Assembly (NCBI GenBank): GCA_035772405.1 | Contig: JAYKKM010000175.1 | Span: forward strand, 617,501 to 681,500 | Length of the DNA stretch: 64,000 nucleotides | Direction of reading: 5' to 3' | From: Chrysogorgia sp. JL179-B06 | Taxonomy: Eukaryota > Cnidaria > Anthozoa > Scleralcyonacea > Chrysogorgiidae | Shown: positions 36,361 to 48,380 of the stretch, in pieces | Numbering within the stretch: position 1 is the stretch's first letter | Layout: every line of letters starts with the position of its first letter | Notes under the pieces: model-generated | The model's database searches: none | What the model saw: the letters and a program-made list of their open reading frames with translations, nothing else | Told to the model about the DNA's origin: nothing | Position numbers and translations under genes: made by a program

Positions 36361-36964
36361 CAATTTGCCAAACTGAACAGATTTACAGTGGACAATACAT
36401 GTACCGTATCTCTGAGAGCTTTGTTTTGCCTATTAATTGTTTCATAGGACATCAAAATAAATAATTAAATAGCCCAAACATTTTAATTTTTGGGTGCAGC
36501 CATGGAATAGTGAGGAAGCTTCTTCCTCCTCTGCAGGCTCTTCTTAATCGGGAGTGGGCAGGCGGGCGGTGCAGGCTAGCAATAGAGTGCCAGCAATGGT
36601 TGATGGGACTTGCGTGCCTTCCTCTGAAATTTCTGCACGCCTGCCCTTTCCCCCGCTGGCTCTCGTAATTTGTATGTGAACGACTGGGGACGAGGCAGGG
36701 GAAGCCTACTTCTGTTTCTACCATCAATCACTAAGAAAGAAATTATTTGTCTCACTACCTGTATTGATGATTCATGAAATAATCAACTCAGTAGTTAGCA
36801 TAAACAGGCACTAAAGGCTGTTGAAGGAAGATAGTGCATCTTTATCATTCTCGGTTGTTGGTGTGGATAGATTATATACAGTAATTTGACAATTCTACCC
36901 GCGATGTGGGATAACTTAAAGTGTTTATGAAACGAAAATTGAGATGACTTTTTTATTGATTTAT
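36361..36964. other. No gene seen
   Basis: Unique, moderately GC-rich in 36500-36710. A minus frame of 91 codons (36452-36727) is present but has no family resemblance and no splice context. Confidence 0.4.
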
Positions 36965-37645
36965 TTGAAACAACTCCTCAAATGATAAAGAATGGCGTTT
37001 ATAGTTCTTCCAATCCATACAGTACCTTATCTCGTTCTCGAGTTATTCAAGATTGTGTAATATGACCTATGATGTCACTTATGACGAATCAGGAAATGAA
37101 GCATATCTTCAAAACTATTGAACAAAATTCCTTGAAACTTTGCACAAGTATACAGGTCACTAAATTGAATAACCACGTAAACTTTATCGTTGCCATGGTA
37201 ACAGATTAGTTCCCAGACTCCTTTATTCCTCTCATAAACTTGTTTATATTCTGCCTTTTCTAAAACCAATATTTAACTGTTGATCAGTGAGGTATATTTT
37301 CAATAGTATTGCCAACAAAACAGAGCAACTTCGAGTCAAAATCTTTGTAGGGCATGGTGGAAAATAGAAATTTTTTCTGCAGGATGAAAGGTCTGGGAAC
37401 TAATATATATTGCTATGGTAACGATAAAGTTGACGTGGGGATATTCGATTTAGTGACCTGCATAGCTACTTGTGTAAAGTTTCAAACAATTTTGCTCAAT
37501 ATTTTTGAGGATATGCTTCATTTTCTGATTCATCATAATGGTGGGAACAACTAGTGACGTCATAGGTCATATTACACAATCTTTAATAACTCGAGAACGA
37601 GATAAGATATTAAAGAACTACAAACGCCATTCTTTATTGTTTAGG
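36965..37645. repeat. Foldback element
   Basis: The left arm (about 36965-37250) is repeated inverted at about 37400-37645. Shared blocks include AAAGAATGGCGTTT, CTCGTTCTCGAGTTATT, GTGTAATATGACCTATGA and GTTGCCATGGTAAC-type sequence. Arms are imperfect (80-90% by eye). The open frames in it are incidental. Confidence 0.7.
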
Positions 37646-38129
37646 AGAGTTGTCACAACACAGTGATCTAGAGAGTTTCGAATATGAATTTTTAATCTCT
37701 TCAAAATTGTGTTGCTAAGAGTTTCAGTATGATTGGTATCATACAAATAGAAAACGCATCTTCTTTAATTTGGTTAGGCATGTAATACTATATCCTCAAA
37801 AGAAAATATATATGGGGTGTCCACAGCACTGGTATACTAGACAACGATAAGGTATAGATGGCCACATGAGCAATATTGATAATGTGCAGTGGAACTGCAG
37901 GGAGGTATAATATCACAATGAATGGGTGGGCGTGTAATCTCTGCTCTGTAGACGGCTGATAGAATTCCAATCAAATTTAACTTCCAGGTAAGTTTACCAC
38001 AGAGATCTCACAAGATTTTAAAAGTAATTTAAAAAAAAGTGTATTTAAAAGAAAATACATGTGTGAAAATTCATTTGTAACCATCTAAATTATAATGTAG
38101 ATGTAACAGAACTCGAACTATATCACAAT
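37646..38129. other. No gene seen
   Basis: Non-coding AT-rich sequence between two foldback elements. Confidence 0.4.
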
Positions 38130-38403
38130 GGGCTATTACATTTAAAAACCAAACCCCCCTGTCGAGGACCTTTGGTTTTCAAGATTTTTACCCCTCTGGA
38201 ATGCAAGAAAATCTATGTAACTGACCCCTCTGGAAGAGTCTTCAACCCCCCTTGGAAGTGCATATTTAGACTTTACTGCCCCTCTGGAAACAGCATTTTT
38301 CTCCCATTTTTTTCGATTACCCGTCTGGAAAAATTGACCAATTAACCCCCTTGGAAATCGAGGTCCTCGACAAGGGGGGTTTGGTTTTTAAATGTAATAG
38401 CCC
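38130..38403. mobile_element. TIR element (MITE) with internal CCCCTCTGGAA repeats
   Basis: The ends GGGCTATTACATTTAAAAAC are inverted at 38403, and the complementarity continues for about 40 bp (through CCCCCCTGTCGAGGACC). Flanked by AAT on both sides (38127-38129, 38404-38406), perhaps a 3-bp target duplication. The inside holds five to six imperfect copies of CCCCTCTGGAA. Confidence 0.7.
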
Positions 38404-38411
38404 AATTGGCT

Positions 38412-39885
38412 GGGTGGGTGTAAAACATGGCATAGGAAATGGCATTGGCATATGGCATGGCATGATTTTTTTTTATTTGATTTAATTAATTTAATTAATT
38501 GACTCCCATCAAGTAGGGATGGGCCGATACCAAATATTCGATACCGTCGATGGCGAGAAATATCGATTGTTTCGATACCGCTGAGCCTGCGGTCTTTTGC
38601 CTTTTGGTCAGCGGACTCAGCACGGTATATAAATATAATCCATAATCGGTTAACCTTTCATGTTACTCCATCACGAAATGAATCGAGGTATATAATCGTC
38701 ATGAAATAACTGCTAACCCCAAAACAACTTAGATCCTAACCCTAACCTCCCACCTAATGAGTTTTCTAACCCTAACCACCTCGATTTCCTTCATGTTATC
38801 CGGTGATGTTTATATTGGTGATGGAGTAACATGAAAGGTTATCCCTAACAAGGCGTATTTACATTGGTTTTACTGGTTTATCGAAACATGAACGAAGGTA
38901 ATGACGATTCATTTGCAATTTTAATCTCCTTAATTAGATATTCATTTCCTGCATTGTCTAATGAGTGACCTACTGACCAATGATACTTTGTTTATTAATA
39001 GAAAGTTATGTCGCATAAAATATCGATATCGAAAAAGGGCAATATCGAACCAGTATCGTATCGAATTAAAAAAGCTGGTATCGCCCATCACCACCATCAA
39101 TAATCACAAAATATTCGCCATTCTGCCAATCAAAACTTTCGTTACCAGTCCCTTCGCCCGCCAAATTTTATTTCACGTCTCTGCAATTTCTAGTACTAGC
39201 CTATTTTGTGATTCTTGATGGTAGTGATGGGCGATACCAGCTTTTTTAATTCGATACGATACTGGTTCGATATTGCCTTTATATAACTTTCTATTAATAA
39301 ACAAAGTATCATAGGTCAGTAGGTCACTCTTTAGACAATGCAGGAAATGAATATATAATTAAGGAGATTAAAATTGCAAATGAATCGTCATCACCTTCGT
39401 TCATGTTTCGATAAACTAGTAAAACCAATGCAAATACGCCTTGTTAGGGATAACCTTTCATGTTACTCCATCACCAATATAAACATCACCGGATAACATC
39501 AAGGGAATCGGGGAGGGTTAAGGAAGACACTTAAGGCGGGGGGTTAGGGTTAGAAAACTCATTAGGTGGGGGGTTAGGGTTAGGATCTAAGTTGTTTTGG
39601 GGTTAGCGGTTATTTGATGGAGTAACATGAAAGGTTAACACTTGTTAGTTTGTGCTGAGTCCGCTGACCAAAAGGCAAAAGACCGCAGGCTCAGCGGTAT
39701 CGAAACAATCGATATTTCTCGCCAGATAAACCGCCGGCTACGCAGGCTAATACTTTTCTTGCAGACCTTGGTATCGACGGTATCGAATATTTGGTATCGG
39801 CCCATCCCTACTTGATGGGAGTCAATTAATTAAAAAAAAAAAAATCATGCCATGCCATTTCCTATGCCATGTTTTACACCCACCC
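38412..39885. mobile_element. Mutator-like foldback element with 9-bp target duplication
   Basis: Ends GGGTGGGTGTAAAACATGGC and its inverted copy; the arms continue for several hundred bp (block AAGTAGGGATGGGCCGATAC at both ends). Flanked by CAATTGGCT at 38403-38411 and 39886-39894. A 9-bp duplication with long inverted arms and no transposase suits a non-autonomous Mutator-type element. It inserted right beside the preceding MITE. Confidence 0.8.
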
Positions 39886-39970
39886 CAATTGGCTACATTT
39901 GTACTAACTGTATAGTATTATCAGTTACGTTCTAATTCACTGCGTTCAACCGAACGTAAAATACTTTCCT

Positions 39971-40042
39971 TTACATACTTAAAAATTAATAAAAGAAACA
40001 AACACACAAGGGAGTTGATGGTTGGATGCTCAAGTAATCCAA
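39971..40042. repeat. 72-bp direct repeat, copy 1 (beyond recombinase gene)
   Basis: TTACATACTTAAAAATTAAT onward to AAGTAATCCAA. Repeated at 50531-50602 with two mismatches in the same orientation. Confidence 0.85.
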
Positions 40043-40115
40043 ATGTTTTATTATGCTTAGTATTATAATTACACTCCATGCGGGAATAATAAGACATATA
40101 AGGAAAGAACGCTTA

Positions 40116-41168
40116 ATACACAAATGCTAAATACCTAAATGAGCAGAGACTGTTAAACGGTTTGAGATATCTTCTGAAATATACTTTCAAATATTCTTCT
40201 TTCAAACATACTTCTGAAATATACTTTCTGAAATATACTTTATCTTTTGCGGTGTCCGATTTCCAACGACCATGAAGCTTGAGTAATCTTTCCGATACAT
40301 TTTTGTTATACTTTATGGCAGAGGTAGTTCCTCCCGATCTCAAGCTATGCAAGCCGTATTGTTTGGGGTCGTATCCAAGGTCCGTAAGACAATTTTTAAT
40401 AATTTCTCTACATGTTGTATGCGATAAAGGCTTAGGACCGCATAACTTGTAAGTATTAGTGGACTTATAGGCATGTTAACGTCTATGCTGCATGCCATGG
40501 CAGCTAAACGAATATACCTTTCTAAGATATCGACTGGGCAATATCTGTTGTTTAATCGCTGAACATAAACACATTTACCATCCCTGTAAACATCATTTTT
40601 GGCGCGAGGAACAAAAATTTGCAGGTGTTCAGCTAGGATATCCAAGTGCGCAGATACGATGTGGCTCAGCTCGTCATAACGGAAGAAACCTGTAAAACCA
40701 AGAGAGCAAAAACATGCTAGTCTTAAATCTTTCAGATTGGCCGAAGTGGCGGCGTATTTATCGATTATATAGCTTTTATCATCACGGCGGTGATGGGCAA
40801 TTTCTTTTTCACGCTTGGTTTGCAGCGTCCAAGAGATTAGTACAGAGTGGACTGTCGAAAGGATTGCGAAGTTGGCGCGGTAACAGAGAATAAAACCGTT
40901 TCAACGCAGCTTGGATCAAAACCAATGTAGCATAAGATTTTGATTCCTTGTAAGTCTTGGACATGTAAGCAACAGCTAAGGGGACGGACGAAGGAGGCAC
41001 TGGCTTAATTTTGCTGAATTTACACCAACGAATAAACTTTTCAATCTCCTTAGAATATCTGTGAGCTGTCGAGGGTGCTTTAGATTTTACAAGATGTTGT
41101 AAGAGCTCTCTGAAGTTCGGCTTGATGCCTGTTGGTAGCGTGTTCCAATCCCTAGAATCTGTAAACAT
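40116..41168 (-). pseudogene. DIRS-type tyrosine recombinase
   Basis: Three minus-strand frames cover one recombinase. N-terminal SAM-like core: FRELLQHLVKSKAPSTAHRY and IQAALKRFYSLL (40809-41168). Catalytic domain: GFFRYDEL (first Arg) near 40665, HSLRSGGTTSAI (H-x-x-R) near 40340, and HGRWKS followed by VYFRKY (nucleophile Tyr region) near 40220. Such recombinases insert circular retroelement DNA. Frame breaks at about 40800 and 40350. Confidence 0.8.
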
Positions 41169-42132
41169 CTACAAGAAAACAGTAATATTCCTGTGTTTAG
41201 CAAACTCAAACTTGTAATTGGAAGCGGCTTTGTCTCGATGTTCGAGTATTGCCTTAAAGGTAGGTACGCGTCCGGATGGTTTGCTGATTTTTCAATAACT
41301 TTAACCGTTTATGACAAGCGCCTCACGGTGCCTTTTGTTCCTCGAGTTGTGGCAAGCGCCTCACAATTGTTCCTCTGGCTCTGTTACGGCCTGTGCCGGA
41401 AGTGTGTGCTGGACTGTACCTGATTAAGAAACACAATAAATAAAGTTGCCATTAATGCCCAAATTTGAAACGGATGGCTAATACGTCGCCGAAGAATCGC
41501 TCTGAACCCAGTGGAGAATCGGTGTTCCTTCCGTGCTGCAATGCGATTCTGCCATTTATAAACAATTTATATCCGACTATGAAACTGCTGTAATTTCTTG
41601 AAATGACTGGCCAAAATAGTGGTTGCAAAATAGTGTACCGCACTGTAAAAAACGACCGGTTGAAACAACCGTTTAAATTGGTTGCAACCAATTCAAAACG
41701 GTTGAAATAACCAAACGAATTGGTTGCAACCATATATAAATTGGTTATTTAAACCAATTGTTAATTGGTCACAACCAATTGTTAATTGGTCACAGTGCAT
41801 GTGAACAAAATAACCAAATTGTTTTATGTTACGACCGATTTAAATTGGTCGAATTTGTTAAATGGCTTCGTGGATAATATATTTAACTTCCACTCGCGCC
41901 TTCGCCACCTTGACGAATACTCGCTTTCGAACTGTCGAAAATCTATTCCGTTGAAGTTTGTTGACATATGGAGTCCCGCACGTTTGAAATATCACACATG
42001 CGCAGAACGGACAGGACGGATTTAATTAATGTAAAATAACACAGTGTAAGTTAGCCCAGTGTAAGTTAGTATAACACTAAGAACCGAAGTGTTTTTACAA
42101 AACTGCTAGCATGGCACATTACATTTGATTTG

Positions 42133-42580
42133 CAGTCACTTGATTTTTGTTAAACTAGCATTTTTATATTTTCATAAAATTTGGGTTTAATAATTAATAC
42201 CATATAACCAAATAAAAACTTTAATGCGAACATAAAGCGAAAGCGCCAAGCAACCGGGAGCGGGGATAAGACCCTGGGTACGAGGTCCGCCCCCCACGAT
42301 GCTCCGATGAATAGGATTTATTTTATTTTATGGTTATGACAAGAGTTTTTATTTGGATTATGGTTAGGGTTTTTGTTCTTGTAAAGCTTCTGAATCTCGA
42401 GAAAATAACCTTGATGTGTCTATGACGTGGTCTGTGTCCACTGTGTACACAAAGATGCCAATTAAAATTGATTTGCAGTCACTTGGTTTTTGTTAAACTA
42501 GCATTTTTCCTAAAATTTGTATTTAATAATTAATACAATATAACAAAATAAAAACTTGAAATCTAACATAAAACGAACAA
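42133..42580. repeat. Direct duplication inside CACTA-like element
   Basis: CAGTCACTTGATTTTTGTTA at about 42134 recurs at about 42478 (one mismatch), and the similarity continues for about 100 bp (AATAATTAATACxATATAACxAAATAAAAACTT). GGTACGAGG-type and CGTACCCAGGATCTT-type sequence nearby is inverted between 42270 and 42640. Confidence 0.65.
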
Positions 42581-43178
42581 CGCGAAAAGCGTGGCTGAAT
42601 GACACACGCAATTTAGTGAATCCCCAACCTCGTACCCAGGATCTTAGCTCCGCTCCCCACGATGCTTGTGAGACCTCAAAGAATCATGGGATACAATACA
42701 CCACGCGCCACGCGGCCATTTCGAAATGTTCGAACACGAACTTGGAGTTTCTTGGTCTTTGATCGTTATATTTCGATATTTAATTTGAATTTCTTGGCTG
42801 TATTTTGTGATGGTTTTCAAAAGGACTCGTTGCTTTCCGAATCATGGGCTGTAGACGAAGATTGTCGTCAGAATTTTGAAGGTACGTCCGTATAAAGTCA
42901 CGTTCAGTTTAATCATTTTATATTTGTATATCATTTGAGTGCGAGTCAGCAACTAGCTATTAGATAAGCTGTTTAATAATGCGCATTTATTTATTACTGT
43001 TCTTATTCAATTATTTGTTTTCATACGTATTGTAATCAAAGGATTGGATGGTTATTTCAGAGGTTAATAATTGAGTTGTGTTTGCCTTTATGTTCGGCTG
43101 ACAATTTGGTTTGAATCACACTTAAAGTTTGAGATAAATACTCATATTTTGACGTAGATAGTTGTTATATTTTTCCAG

Positions 43179-43270
43179 ATTCGATTTCAGCGAAGGCTTT
43201 ACTATCAGCTTAACATACTTTGAAATTATTTATATCAAAGTTCGCAATATTGGCATTGCCAATTCAATTG
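43179..43270 (+). CDS. Candidate internal exon
   Basis: 92 nt with a good polypyrimidine-acceptor (ATATTTTTCCAG) and a consensus donor (ATTG|GTAAGT). One reading frame is open throughout (FDFSEGFTISLTYFEIIYIK). Its phase does not agree with the other candidate exons, so it may be non-coding or belong elsewhere. Confidence 0.3.
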
Positions 43271-43534
43271 GTAAGTTTGTTTTTCTCATGCAAGCCATAC
43301 TGCTTCTAGTTTCTACTGGTACATACAAGTCTGTTGTAGGTGACATCAAGAAAATATTATTGGCATACTGCACAGTTTGTAGTTACTTCAATACTTCATA
43401 CATCATGTGTGTTCATATACTATAATACCTTTACTGTATCATCAGCATCTCACTCTAGCATGAGTGTTGAGCAAAGTTGTAAAGGTTTTGCTGTGCAAGC
43501 TGTGTTAAGTTGTCAATACTCAGAAAAACTCTGA

Positions 43535-43606
43535 GCACCAGACAGGATTCGAACCAGTAACCTTCTGAACGCTAGACAGAATCTCTAACCATTGAGCCAC
43601 TGGAAC
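43535..43606 (-). tRNA. tRNA-Ala(AGC)-like repeat copy
   Basis: 72 nt: GTTCCAG...CTGGTGC acceptor, D arm GCTC..., anticodon loop CTAGCGT (AGC), T arm CTGGTTCGAATCCTG. It lies in a unit of about 275 bp that recurs at 43811 and, inverted, at 44143. A tRNA-derived repeat is more likely than a gene. Confidence 0.5.
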
Positions 43607-43810
43607 TCAGATGACAGAGCAAGGTTAATTACAGTATTTAAACCCTGGGACGAGTCTTGCCGTTATCACAAATACTTGTTGGACTACAAGTCGTTGTTGT
43701 GACAGTTAATTTCCAGTTAAAGTTAGGTTGTTGCAGCTTGATGTTTGTAAAGTTGTAAAGGTTTTGCTGTGCAAGCTGTGTTAAGTTGTCAATACTCAGA
43801 AAAACTCTGA

Positions 43811-43882
43811 GCACCAGACAGGACTCAAACCCGTAACCTTCTGAACGCTAGACAGAATCTCTAACCATTGAGCCACTGGAAC
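43811..43882 (-). tRNA. tRNA-Ala(AGC)-like repeat copy 2
   Basis: Second minus-strand copy, 276 bp from the first, same anticodon loop; T arm slightly altered (GGTTTGAGTCC). Confidence 0.5.
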
Positions 43883-44142
43883 TCAGATGGCAGAGCATTA
43901 GGTTAATTACGGTATTTAAATCCTGGGACGAGTCTTGCCGTTATCACAAATAACACAGCTTGCACAGCAAAACCTTTACAACTTTACAAACATCACGCTG
44001 CAACTATACCTAACTTTACTAACAACATTTAACTGGAAATTGACTGTCACAACAACGACTTGTAGTCCAACAAGTATTTGTGATAACTGCAAGACTCGTC
44101 CCAGGGTTTACATACCGTAATTAACCTTGCTCTGCCGTCTGA

Positions 44143-44214
44143 GTTCCAATGGCTCAATGGTTAGAGCATCTGTCTAGCGTTCAGAAGGTTACAGGTTTGA
44201 GTCCTGTCTGGTGC
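44143..44214 (+). tRNA. tRNA-Ala(AGC)-like repeat copy 3 (inverted)
   Basis: Plus-strand copy of the same unit, so the array is two minus copies followed by one plus copy, as in the other array at 6940-8018. Confidence 0.5.
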
Positions 44215-44884
44215 TCAGAGTATTGACAACTTAACACAGCTAAACCTTTAAAACTTTACAAACATCAAGCTGCAACTACCTAACTTTACTAACAAAATAT
44301 GAGCAGTTAAATGTATGTGATATGCCAGGTGTAAGTATAATCACAATTTGAGTTATATAAATCACCACTCAGTTCCTGTATATAGTGAATTATGGATTCT
44401 ACTGTATGTCTGATTGTTTTAGTTCCTGCCTAATCTCCATAAACAACTTTTTATTGTTTATCTTTTCTGGCAAATGTGAACATTTATTAACCTCGACAAA
44501 TTATGTTCGGGCAGCAGCTTATACATAATTTTTATTTTTAATATTTTTAGGACTTTAATATATTTTTATAATAGTTATCTATCAATTGTAAATTTAAGAG
44601 TGTAATTTTAAGATTTATCTACTTAGGTTACTACCATATTGTAAAGTGCTAATGGGTTATAGGGAATTAGCAATATAGAAATTATTATTATTATTATTAT
44701 TATTGTAGTTGTCTCAAGGGCACTTGAAGAACAATGCTCACATAAATTTCATACAATGGTACCCAGCATGAACAATGCTTGAGTTACCATCCATGATTAA
44801 ACTTACTCAACATAATACAATTCTTAACATTTTTAAAATTGACATTTAAAGCATTTATTTACTGACATATAATATTGATTTCAG

Positions 44885-44932
44885 GATTTTTTTGACTTAA
44901 TTCAACAGTCCCCATATGAGATAGCCAAACAA
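44885..44932 (+). CDS. Candidate 48-nt host exon
   Basis: Bounded by a good acceptor (TTGATTTCAG) and a donor (CAA|GTATGT). Sixteen codons, phase 0 at both ends: DFFDLIQQSPYEIAKQ. Phase matches candidate exons at 34735 and 47985, but it lies within the CACTA-like element, which raises the possibility of exon capture. Confidence 0.35.
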
Positions 44933-45150
44933 GTATGTGCCTTATTTGGGAACTTCCTGTGATTATAATACATGACAGAAAAAAGAAAATAAAGACATTC
45001 TGCTTTATACCGTGTGAAAGTCCTCTTTATAATTGGTTAGTATCTAATGTATTGTGAAATTTGAATTTCTGTATTACATTTTTGCATATTGTGTACATGA
45101 CAGTCATGTCCTAATTAGCTCTGGAAGATGCCATTTAGTAGAAGGGTTAA

Positions 45151-45569
45151 AGTGCCTATTCAGCCTGTGCGGGTTTTACATATTCGTAATCTTTGGGTTC
45201 TACCAAAAAGAAATGTAGTATATCTTGTTGTTCAAAAATTGCATCTTCATGCATTTCCCCCTGCTAAAGTTCACAGGAAGTGACGTCAACACAGGGACAC
45301 ATAATATTTTGCGGTGTTATTCAACAGTGAATGTTATTGAGTGAATTTTGTCTAAACAGGCTGTTTAAAGTTCAAAGCCAAACTTTCGCTGTATTTCATT
45401 GCTGAATCGCTTCGCAAAATATTGCGTGTCCCTGTGTTGACGTCACTTCCTGTGAACTTTAGCAGGGGAAAAGGGCATGAAGATGAAATATGCAAATGAC
45501 AAGATATTTTATAATTTTTCTCATGAGAATCCAAAGATCTGTAAAATCCTCACAGGCTGGATAGGCACT
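45151..45569. mobile_element. TTAA-flanked MITE 1
   Basis: Ends AGTGCCTATTCAG and inverted CTGGATAGGCACT, flanked by TTAA (45147-45150, 45570-45573). The inverted arms extend inwards to GTGACGTCAACACAGGGAC. TTAA and the end sequence are shared with MITE 2. Confidence 0.75.
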
Positions 45570-46429
45570 TTAACAGCTCTGTGACATCTCATACCATACA
45601 TCCACAATAGATCCTAAATTATCTTTTGTGGCAAATGACTGTCTAGTCAAATGACTATACCCTACCTAAAGGATAAAATGCCTTAACTAACAAGTAGCTA
45701 GCTGCCTTAAGACACTGAAAATTTGCCCTCACCACCACTAGGCCTGTAGGGTCATCAGAGACTTCAAAAAGTTTATTTTTCTCATGCAAGCCATACTGTT
45801 TCTACTGACCTGTACAAGTCTGTTGTGTATGTTTTACAATATGAATGAGTTGACATTAATCAAGAAATTTTCAATATATTATTAGTTACCGGTAATACAA
45901 GGGTTGACAACTCTGTGACAACTCATAACTCCATAAAAATACAAGTTGGTATGGGCTAACTAAGTATAGATTCTGAATTATCTTTAATTAGCATTGTTAT
46001 TAAAATTGCAATAATTTGAACCTGTGGCAAATGACTACGAAGTTATAGCTGATATTAAACATGTGAAAAGGAAATTTGAAATGGCCCTGACATTGTCTGA
46101 TCTATTCTGGTCATTGTAATATGTTAATTTATTATGTGCCAAACTGCACGATTAGGATATAAAATTAAATAGCATTAAACATTTGGTCACTTGTAGACAC
46201 TAAGACAGTATGTCTCTACAGGAAGGATATTGGCTAAAATCCTGCTCTCCCTTGAAATATTTGATTTTTATATTACATTAACCAGTAAAGCAATCATGCA
46301 TCAAAATGCTGCCATGCAGTTGGTGTTAAGAACTTTTTACATATTTAACATCAGCAAATGACCCCTGGGGGTTAGGCTAACTAGGTTTGCCACAGGTTCA
46401 AATGCAATTTTAGTGACCATGCTAATTAA

Positions 46430-47184
46430 AGTGCCTATAACATCTGTGGGGATTTAACATATTTGTAATCTGTGGATTCTCCTGAGATAAATTGTAATAA
46501 TAATAATAATAATAATAGATGGTTTATTGAATATAAAATCGCACTAATACAGTGAATTGCTTTATATTTACAACTGTTTAAAAAGGTCTTAAAAAGGTCA
46601 TATTGAAAAAGTTTACAAACAAATAATAGAATACCGGGGGACTGGAACCGGTTTACAATTAGAAACAAAATTTACTAAAGTTTAACATAGAACTTAGTCA
46701 AGATGTAATTAAGTCATTTATGCATCTCGTCATGGCGGGGAAAAAGCTGCGGTTATAACGGTCAGTATTGCATTGGTAAAGAGAAAGTCGATCAAGTGGA
46801 TCAACACTACCACGTAATTTTCGGCGATGTGCTTCATATGTCGTCGGTGGAATCAAAGTAGCCAAAGGAGAAGATGGTGTCGATTGTATTTTTTTAAAAG
46901 TTTTGAGGCACAGCTTTTGTCTGTTATCAGAAAGACGTGGTAATATATCTTGTCAGCTGAAAATTTCATCTTCATAGACCGTTTTGCTGTTAAAGTTGAC
47001 GGAAATGACGTCATATCGGGAATCTGTCTACATGAAAACATCTTTACATATGCCCGATTTGACGTCATTTCCGTCAACTTTAACAGCAAAAAAGTCTATG
47101 AAGCTGACAAGATATATTACAATTTATCTCACGAGAATCCATAGATTACAAATATGTTAAATCCCCACAGACGTTATAGGCACT
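46430..47184. mobile_element. TTAA-flanked MITE 2
   Basis: Ends AGTGCCTATAAC and the inverted GTTATAGGCACT, flanked by TTAA (46426-46429, 47185-47188). Same family as MITE 1, with an additional inner inverted pair around GTTGACGGAAATGACGTCAT. piggyBac-type target specificity. Confidence 0.75.
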
Positions 47185-47207
47185 TTAAAGATAATTTAGG
47201 ATCTATT

Positions 47208-47458
47208 AAAATGTTTAATGCTATTAATTTTACATCCCAATTGTGCAGTAAATGGTTACAATTTGGCACAAAACTAGCTACTGTGACAAATCATAAAACC
47301 AGAAATATATCAGTTGGTATGCGCATACCAACTGATATATTTCTGGTTTTATGATTTGTCACAGCAATGTAATATGCAAGTTACAGTAGCTAGTTTTGTG
47401 CCAAATTGTAACCATTTACTGCACAATTGGGATGTAAAATTAATAGCATTACACATTT
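47208..47458. repeat. Near-perfect palindrome
   Basis: Centre at CCAACTGATAT / ATATCAGTTGG near 47315 (ATACC AACT repeated as TGGTATGCGCATACCA). Arms of over 100 nt (AAATGTTTAATGCTATTAAT mirrored by GATGTAAAATTAATAGCATT); the right arm has an extra 22 nt. Prone to cruciform formation. Confidence 0.8.
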
Positions 47459-47984
47459 GGTAACCTGTAGACAGTGTTTTCTACAGGAAGGATATTGGCT
47501 AAAATCCTGCTCTCCCTGGAAGATTTGATTTTCTATATCTATGCAATGATAATTTAAAAACCAAAGCAATCATTATAAGCGTTGATGTGTACTTATGTAG
47601 GATATTTAATGAATCTTTGTATGGTAATATTTATGTAAAGGATACATTCTATTGGCTTTTCTGTCAGAAAAATATTTATTGATTATTCCTATTGTAACAC
47701 TGCAAAGTTATTTCTTAGTATAAATGTAAGTTTTCTACTTGTAAATAACTCTGCTTCAGTTGAGGAAACAGATAATATTCCTACTGAATGGTGATAAGCT
47801 GTGTCCTGCTAATTGCATTTTAGTAATAGCAATTAGCAATTATATATATATTTTTACATTATATTTTACTTGCAGAGTTTCCACCTCTGCAAACTCTCTG
47901 AAAATGCTATTACTGTAAAAGTACAATATAAGGTGCTTACAGCTAAACTTAATCTTAATTGGCTTTTTTACTCTTGTGTTGTAG

Positions 47985-48131
47985 AATGATACCGACATTG
48001 ACATTTTGAGTAAAGTGAAGGATTGTTCATCTCCAAAACTCCTCTCAACTGGAGATATAGAAGACACTATATCCACGTCACTCATTGCAGAAGGATGGTG
48101 GTCATCAAATTTAAGAATCAAAACATTTTAA
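47985..48131 (+). CDS. Candidate terminal exon
   Basis: A pyrimidine-rich acceptor (TTACTCTTGTGTTGTAG) is followed by 48 codons and TAA, phase 0: NDTDIDILSKVKDCSSP ... GWWSSNLRIKTF. The composition looks coding; no family recognised. No polyadenylation signal was confirmed beyond AATAGT-type sequence. Confidence 0.4.
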   Translation, partial: NDTDIDILSKVKDCSSPKLLSTGDIEDTISTSLIAEGWWSSNLRIKTF

Positions 48132-48164
48132 ATAGTAGAGTGCTGTGTATGCAGAATTTTATAT

Positions 48165-48380
48165 AGCAAAGTGAAAAGGTAGTAAACTGTAAACAAAATA
48201 CTAATATTTCGAGTGTAGCCTTTCATCAGTCTTACTTATAGTAATATCCGAGTAATGATATCATATATAAGAGTCTTGCTCTGATGAAGGACTCCACTCG
48301 AAACGTCAGTATTTCGTTACTAAAACCCTTGGCAGTTTACCACCTTTTCACTTTGCAAAACATTTTAAATGCTGTTTTAT
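48165..48380. repeat. Short inverted-repeat element
   Basis: GCAAAGTGAAAAGGTAGTAAAC at about 48168 is inverted at about 48338-48360 (CCACCTTTTCACTTTGC). About 200 bp between. No coding. Confidence 0.55.

Noticed and set aside
36452..36727. 91-codon minus-strand frame as a gene
   Set aside because: No family resemblance, biased composition, no splice or promoter context.
42662..42881. Coding first exon ending at the donor GAAG|GTACGT
   Set aside because: The frame before it lacks a convincing start and its phase does not fit the next candidate exon; it may be untranslated.
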